From Roseovarius indicus (lineage in GTDB: Bacteria > Pseudomonadota > Alphaproteobacteria > Rhodobacterales > Rhodobacteraceae), in the NCBI RefSeq assembly GCF_008728195.1, contig NZ_CP031598.1, forward strand, positions 3,906,001 to 3,970,000: a stretch of 64,000 bases of DNA. Direction: 5' to 3'. The notes beneath the pieces were generated by a model. The model saw nothing but the letters and a program-made list of their open reading frames with translations, made no database searches and was not told the DNA's origin. Both the position numbers and the translations under genes were made by a program. Below, piece after piece: positions 60,470 through 64,000 of this stretch (its first letter is position 1; every line of letters starts with the position of its first letter).

Positions 60470-61849
60470 TCACAGCCGGAAACGCATGGTCAGCCGCTGG
60501 GTTCCGCGCTGCACATCGAGGAAAAGGTGGCGCTGCGCCTCTTCCAGCGCGGCCTCGGCATCGGCGGAGGTTTCGACCACGATATCATTGATCCCGCGCA
60601 GAATATCCCCGGCCCGGAGCCCCGCGCGCAGCCCGATCTGGCCCGGATCGTCGACCACCACGCCGCGCGAGGTAAGCGGCAGGGCATACTCGCTGATCAC
60701 CGCAGGGTTCACGGTCGACAGCGCCATGCCGGGAATGGCCGCGTTGCGCCCGGTGGTCAGCTGTGCCCGCGGGGGCGTGTCGGGGGCGGCGATCAGGCGC
60801 ACATCGGTTTCGCTTTCCTCGCCATTCCTGACATGGGCGATGCTGGCCTCGGTGCCGATCCCGGTGACGGACATGCGGAAGATCATCTCGGCCGGGGTAT
60901 TCACGGCGTGGCCATCGACCGCGGTTATCACGTCGCCGGGCTGAAAGCCCGCGTCGAGGAAGCTGCTTTGGGGGTGCAGTTGCGAGATGACGACGCCACC
61001 GGGGGCCGCAAGCCCCAACCCTTCGGCCATGTCCGCCGTCACCGGTTGGCCATCCATGCCGGCCCAGGGGCGCTCGAACGTGCTCTTCCCCTCCCGCGCT
61101 TGGGTGACGAATTGCGACACCAGCCGCGAGGGGATGGCGAAGCCGATCCCGTTCGACCCGCCCGAGCGGCTGAGGATAGCAGTGTTGATGCCGATGAGAT
61201 GGCCGTTCACATCCACCAGCGCCCCGCCCGAGTTGCCCGGGTTGATCGGCGCGTCGGTCTGGATGAAGTAGCCGCGCGCGTTGCCCGTTGCCGTGCCCGA
61301 CCGCGCCAACCCCGAAACGATGCCGCTCGAAACCGTCTGCCCCACCCCGAACGGGTTGCCCACGGCCAGCACGAGTTCCCCCACCTGCACCGTGTCACTG
61401 TCGCGCAGGGTGAGAGAGGGCATGTCATGGGCGTCATCCATCTGCAGGATGGCAAGGTCGCTCTCCTCGTCGGCCAGCAACACCCGCGCCGAAAACTCCC
61501 GCCGGTCATTGAGCACGACGCGAATATCCGTCGCCTCGCCCACCACGTGGTAGTTCGAGACAACGATCCCGTCTTCGCCGAGGATCACGCCCGAGCCCAG
61601 CGAGTTCTGCACCCGCTGCCGCTGCGTGCCGAAATCACGGAACAGGTCCTGGAAGAAGGGATCGTTGGAAAACGGGCTCTGCACGTTCACCACGCGGCGG
61701 GCGTAGATGTTCACCACCGCCGGGGCGACCTGTTTCACCACCGGGACAAAGCCCATCTGGATGTCCACCTGGCTCGACGGCACCTGCATCTCGGCCCGGG
61801 CGGGCAGGCCGGCGAGGGCGAGACAGATCACCAGTACCCAACGCATCAT
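60470..61849 (-). CDS. degQ: Do/DegQ family periplasmic serine protease
   Basis: A 459-residue HtrA protein with signal peptide (cleavage near ARA-EM, residue 19). The catalytic triad is H101 (VVSNYHVVGE), D131 (ADEESDLAIL) and S207 (INPGNSGGAL). Two PDZ domains follow: the first near GVVISQLHPQSSFLDAGFQP, the second near GVVVDDPGQIGLRAGLRAGD. It degrades or refolds misfolded periplasmic proteins. It is first in the degQ-rarA pair. Confidence 0.95.
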   Translation of the reverse strand: MMRWVLVICLALAGLPARAEMQVPSSQVDIQMGFVPVVKQVAPAVVNIYARRVVNVQSPFSNDPFFQDLFRDFGTQRQRVQNSLGSGVILGEDGIVVSNYHVVGEATDIRVVLNDRREFSARVLLADEESDLAILQMDDAHDMPSLTLRDSDTVQVGELVLAVGNPFGVGQTVSSGIVSGLARSGTATGNARGYFIQTDAPINPGNSGGALVDVNGHLIGINTAILSRSGGSNGIGFAIPSRLVSQFVTQAREGKSTFERPWAGMDGQPVTADMAEGLGLAAPGGVVISQLHPQSSFLDAGFQPGDVITAVDGHAVNTPAEMIFRMSVTGIGTEASIAHVRNGEESETDVRLIAAPDTPPRAQLTTGRNAAIPGMALSTVNPAVISEYALPLTSRGVVVDDPGQIGLRAGLRAGDILRGINDIVVETSADAEAALEEAQRHLFLDVQRGTQRLTMRFRL

Positions 61850-61921
61850 CGCCCCTCCGCTTTGTCGGCTGCTTCCCTGATATGCTGGGCTCGCGGGCGG
61901 AATGCAAGCTGTCAGAGGGTC

Positions 61922-61946
61922 GCCGGGCCCCTGTGCAGGGCCCGGC
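61922..61946 (-). terminator. GC-rich hairpin after the DAHP synthase gene
   Basis: GCCGGGCCC/GGGCCCGGC, perfect 9-bp stem with 7-nt loop, 11 bp after the stop. No U-tract follows on the minus strand. Confidence 0.5.
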
Positions 61947-61957
61947 CCGAGGCGGCG

Positions 61958-63028
61958 TCAGCCCGCCTTGCGGGCCAGCCGGCCCCGCCGCATCCGCACG
62001 GCGTCGGCCAGGCCGTGCAGCGCGGTTTCCGTCTCGGCCCAGCCGAGGCAGCCATCGGTGATCGACTGGCCATAGACCAGCGACCCCTGCCCCGTCTTCT
62101 GTGCCCCGCCGACAAGGTGGCTTTCCACCATGACGCCGGTGATCCGGTGATCGCCCGCCGCCACCTGCGCGCCGATCTCCTGCAGCACCTTCGGTTGCTT
62201 CTCGGGATCCTTGCCGCTGTTGGCATGGCTCGCGTCGATCATCACCTGCGGCCGCAGCCCGTCTTTCGCGATCTTCGAACACGCCACCTCGACAGACCCG
62301 GCATCGTAATTCGTGCCGCCCCCACCGCGCAGGATGACGTGACAGTCAGAATTCCCACCGGTGCCGACGATGGCCGCCTGCCCCTCTTCGGTCAGCCCCA
62401 TGAAATGGTGCGGCTGCGCGGCCGAGCGCACGGCGTCGATGGCGATCTGCACATTGCCGCGGGTGCCGTTCTTGAACCCCACCGGGCAGGAAAGGCCCGA
62501 GGCCATCTCGCGGTGGATCTGGCTTTCGGTCGTCCGCGCCCCGATGGCGCCCCAGGCCACGAGATCGGCAATGTATTGCGGCACGGTGGTGTCGAGGAAC
62601 TCGGTCCCCACCGGCAGCCCCATCTCGGCCAGCTGCAACAAGAGCGTGCGCGCCGTCTCGATTCCCTCGTTGATGCGGAACGAGCCGTCGATGCCCGGAT
62701 CGTTGATCAGGCCCTTCCAGCCGCCGATCGTACGGGGCTTCTCGAAATAGGCGCGCATGACGATTTCCAGCTCACCCGACAGCTCGTCGCGCAAGCTGCG
62801 CAGCCGCCCGGCATATTCCACCGCCGCGACGGGGTCGTGAATCGAGCAGGGCCCGACCACCGCGATAATCCTGTCGTCGCGGTGGTCGAGAATGGCGCGG
62901 ATGGCCTCGCGGCCGTCCTGCACGGTCTGGGCCGCCAGGTCGCTGACGGGGTGCCGCTTGCGCACTGTCGCCGGGGAGAGAAGTTCGTGCATCCTGGTGA
63001 TGCGGGTGTTCTGGGTCGTGATCGCCAT
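61958..63028 (-). CDS. aroG: class I 3-deoxy-7-phosphoheptulonate synthase (DAHP synthase)
   Basis: A 356-residue enzyme of the AroF/G/H type that condenses phosphoenolpyruvate and erythrose 4-phosphate, the first step to aromatic amino acids. Motifs: IIAVVGPCSIHDP, EKPRTIGGWKGLINDP, VGTEFLDTTVPQYIADLVAW, MIDASHANSGKDPEKQ and GGAQKTGQGSLVYGQSITDG. Which amino acid inhibits it cannot be told from sequence. Upstream lies an attenuator: an aromatic-rich leader peptide and a terminator ending 37 bp before the ATG. Confidence 0.95.
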   Translation of the reverse strand: MAITTQNTRITRMHELLSPATVRKRHPVSDLAAQTVQDGREAIRAILDHRDDRIIAVVGPCSIHDPVAAVEYAGRLRSLRDELSGELEIVMRAYFEKPRTIGGWKGLINDPGIDGSFRINEGIETARTLLLQLAEMGLPVGTEFLDTTVPQYIADLVAWGAIGARTTESQIHREMASGLSCPVGFKNGTRGNVQIAIDAVRSAAQPHHFMGLTEEGQAAIVGTGGNSDCHVILRGGGGTNYDAGSVEVACSKIAKDGLRPQVMIDASHANSGKDPEKQPKVLQEIGAQVAAGDHRITGVMVESHLVGGAQKTGQGSLVYGQSITDGCLGWAETETALHGLADAVRMRRGRLARKAG

Positions 63029-63065
63029 GGGGTTTGTCCTTCGGGCTGGCCCCCGGCGGAGACAT

Positions 63066-63090
63066 AAAAAAAACCGCCGGTGAGGGCGGT
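63066..63090 (-). terminator. attenuator terminator before DAHP synthase
   Basis: Minus strand ACCGCC-CTCACC-GGCGGT followed by an uninterrupted U-run (eight U). It stands 30 bp after the leader-peptide stop and 37 bp before the synthase ATG, so it can end transcription before the gene. Confidence 0.85.
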
Positions 63091-63120
63091 TCGGTTTGGT
63101 GTTTCACTGTCAACGTTGTG

Positions 63121-63198
63121 TCAGAACGCGCAGACCCTTTCCGCCGCCATATGGCTCGGAGCATAAAAATACCAGAATGCGGCAAAGGTGCGTGTCAT
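63121..63198 (-). CDS. aromatic leader peptide of the DAHP synthase attenuator
   Basis: A 25-codon ORF beginning MTRTFAAFWYFYAPSH. Six of residues 5-12 are aromatic (F5, F8, W9, Y10, F11, Y12), covering all three aromatic amino acids. There is no Shine-Dalgarno, but a -35/-10 pair places the predicted transcript start on the A of the ATG, so the leader would be read from a leaderless mRNA. The codons for residues 17-20 contain GGCGGCGG (63141-63148), which can pair with the CCGCC of the terminator stem. Stalling at the aromatic codons would favour that antiterminator. Confidence 0.8.
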   Translation of the reverse strand: MTRTFAAFWYFYAPSHMAAERVCAF

Positions 63199-63205
63199 GG
63201 AGGGC

Positions 63206-63234
63206 ACGCTAGCGGGGCCTTGCTGCCATGTCAC
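63206..63234 (-). promoter_or_regulatory. promoter of the DAHP synthase leader transcript
   Basis: Minus strand GTGACA (63229-63234), 17-bp spacer, TAGCGT (63206-63211), then 7 bp to the leader ATG. A start at the A of ATG would yield a leaderless mRNA. Confidence 0.5.
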
Positions 63235-63473
63235 GCGGAAAATCCGGCACCCCGCCAAAAAACCACCTGACACAAACAGCCTGCGAAACGGGCATTGGCT
63301 GGCAAGCCTGCCGGTTCCGCAGCACCTCGCGATTTCGTGTAGACGGCCGGGCCGGGCCGGCGCTCGGCCCGTCTTGCCGCACGGCAAAGGCCGCGCATTA
63401 CAGTTTTGCAACGGATTTATGACAGTCCGGCCACGGGCGCCCTGCGCCCTCCCCCAAAGCACTGGTTTTACGT

Positions 63474-64000
63474 ATGAATAAGAGCCTCGTCTGGTTGGCC
63501 TCATTCCCGAAATCCGGGAACACGTGGCTACGCATTTTCCTCTCGAACTACCTTGTCAACGACGCCGCCCCGGTCTCGCTGAACGACATCACCCGCATCG
63601 CCCATGGCGATTCCAACGCCGCGCTCTACCGGCGCATCCTGCCCGATCTCGAACGCCGCTCCGAGATCGAGATCCTGCGGGCGCGCGGGGCGCTGCTGGC
63701 AACGATCGCGGGCAACGGCGCCGGCATCAACCTGATCAAGACGCATAACGTGAATGGCAGGCACCTGGGCATGCCGCTGATCCCGCAGCACCTGACGAAA
63801 TCCGCGATCTACATCGTGCGCAACCCGCTGGATGTCACCCTGTCCTATGCCCGCCATTTCGGCATCGACCCCGAACAGGCCGCCCGGTCGATGGCGTCGG
63901 CCGGCAACCGGACGAAAGCCGACAGCGACTCGGTGCCGCAATATCTCGGCTCCTGGGCCGAGAATGTCAGAAGCTGGGCGTGCCATCCGCCCTTTCCCGT
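63474..64000 (+). CDS. sulfotransferase domain protein (C-terminus off the right edge)
   Basis: An N-terminal fragment of 175 residues, open to the window edge. The 5'-phosphosulfate loop of PAPS-dependent sulfotransferases is at the very start (LVWLASFPKSGNTWLRIFLS) and the 3'-phosphate motif follows at about residue 117 (AIYIVRNPLDVTLSYARHFG). It should transfer a sulfo group from PAPS to a hydroxyl or amine of an unknown acceptor, often a cell-surface glycan or lipid. It is divergent from the DAHP synthase leader, with 275 bp between, where I see no other gene. Confidence 0.9.
   Translation, partial: MNKSLVWLASFPKSGNTWLRIFLSNYLVNDAAPVSLNDITRIAHGDSNAALYRRILPDLERRSEIEILRARGALLATIAGNGAGINLIKTHNVNGRHLGMPLIPQHLTKSAIYIVRNPLDVTLSYARHFGIDPEQAARSMASAGNRTKADSDSVPQYLGSWAENVRSWACHPPFP

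Overview
The window reads as a chromosomal segment from a GC-rich alphaproteobacterium of the Rhodobacteraceae (Roseobacter group). Support comes from the gene families present: monomeric NADP-isocitrate dehydrogenase, DUF1467 beside methylmalonyl-CoA epimerase, DUF6455, DUF6356, the DUF1800/DUF1501 pair and DUF2927. A Zur operator of alphaproteobacterial type and a trpL-style, apparently leaderless aromatic attenuator point the same way. I found no rRNA, tRNA, insertion sequence, phage gene or CRISPR array. Genes are tightly packed, and only one gene-free stretch exceeds 300 bp (58846-59154).

Left part (1-16 kb): a partial gene, then an SDR, a DUF1772 protein and an NAD(P)H-quinone-oxidoreductase-like flavoprotein, divergent from a TetR regulator whose intergenic region carries three near-identical operator palindromes. 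Next come an acyl-CoA synthetase, an orphan Fe(III)-binding protein, an Hsp20 and an unrecognised AT-richer gene. A tight seven-gene minus-strand operon (13865 to 7587) encodes a small membrane protein, XpaC-like, TelA-like, a DUF2927 lipoprotein, SPFH-GYF, a double zinc-ribbon membrane protein and a nitroreductase. A TerC-family gene lies just upstream of it. phhA and its divergent Lrp/AsnC regulator close this part.

Middle (16-47 kb): a GlcD-type FAD oxidase, AsmA, rimO, DUF4336 and hemolysin III. Three tandem DUF6455 genes follow, behind a perfect FNR-type box at the ideal class II distance. Then come YigZ-like, an M48 lipoprotein, DUF167, a second nitroreductase and an EI24 protein. An XRE-cupin regulator is divergent from an AMP-ligase/DsbA/K+-channel set. 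Zur-controlled zinT, a Bcr-type MFS pump, icd, an SMR pump, a second Lrp regulator, DUF1467-mce, a response regulator, a GNAT, DUF1501/DUF1800, hemerythrin, aspS, cfa and pabC-pabB complete the stretch.

Right part (47-64 kb): carB, two tandem 40-residue membrane microprotein genes missed by ordinary gene length cut-offs, and a peptide ABC transporter operon with two paralogous Tat-exported binding proteins. Then rarA, a DegQ-type protease, and DAHP synthase preceded by an aromatic leader peptide and terminator. A sulfotransferase runs off the right edge.

Distinct non-coding signals include two copies of a dispersed 75-bp repeat and two copies of an 11-bp phased direct-repeat array flanked by GTTAAC. 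All four sit between convergent genes.
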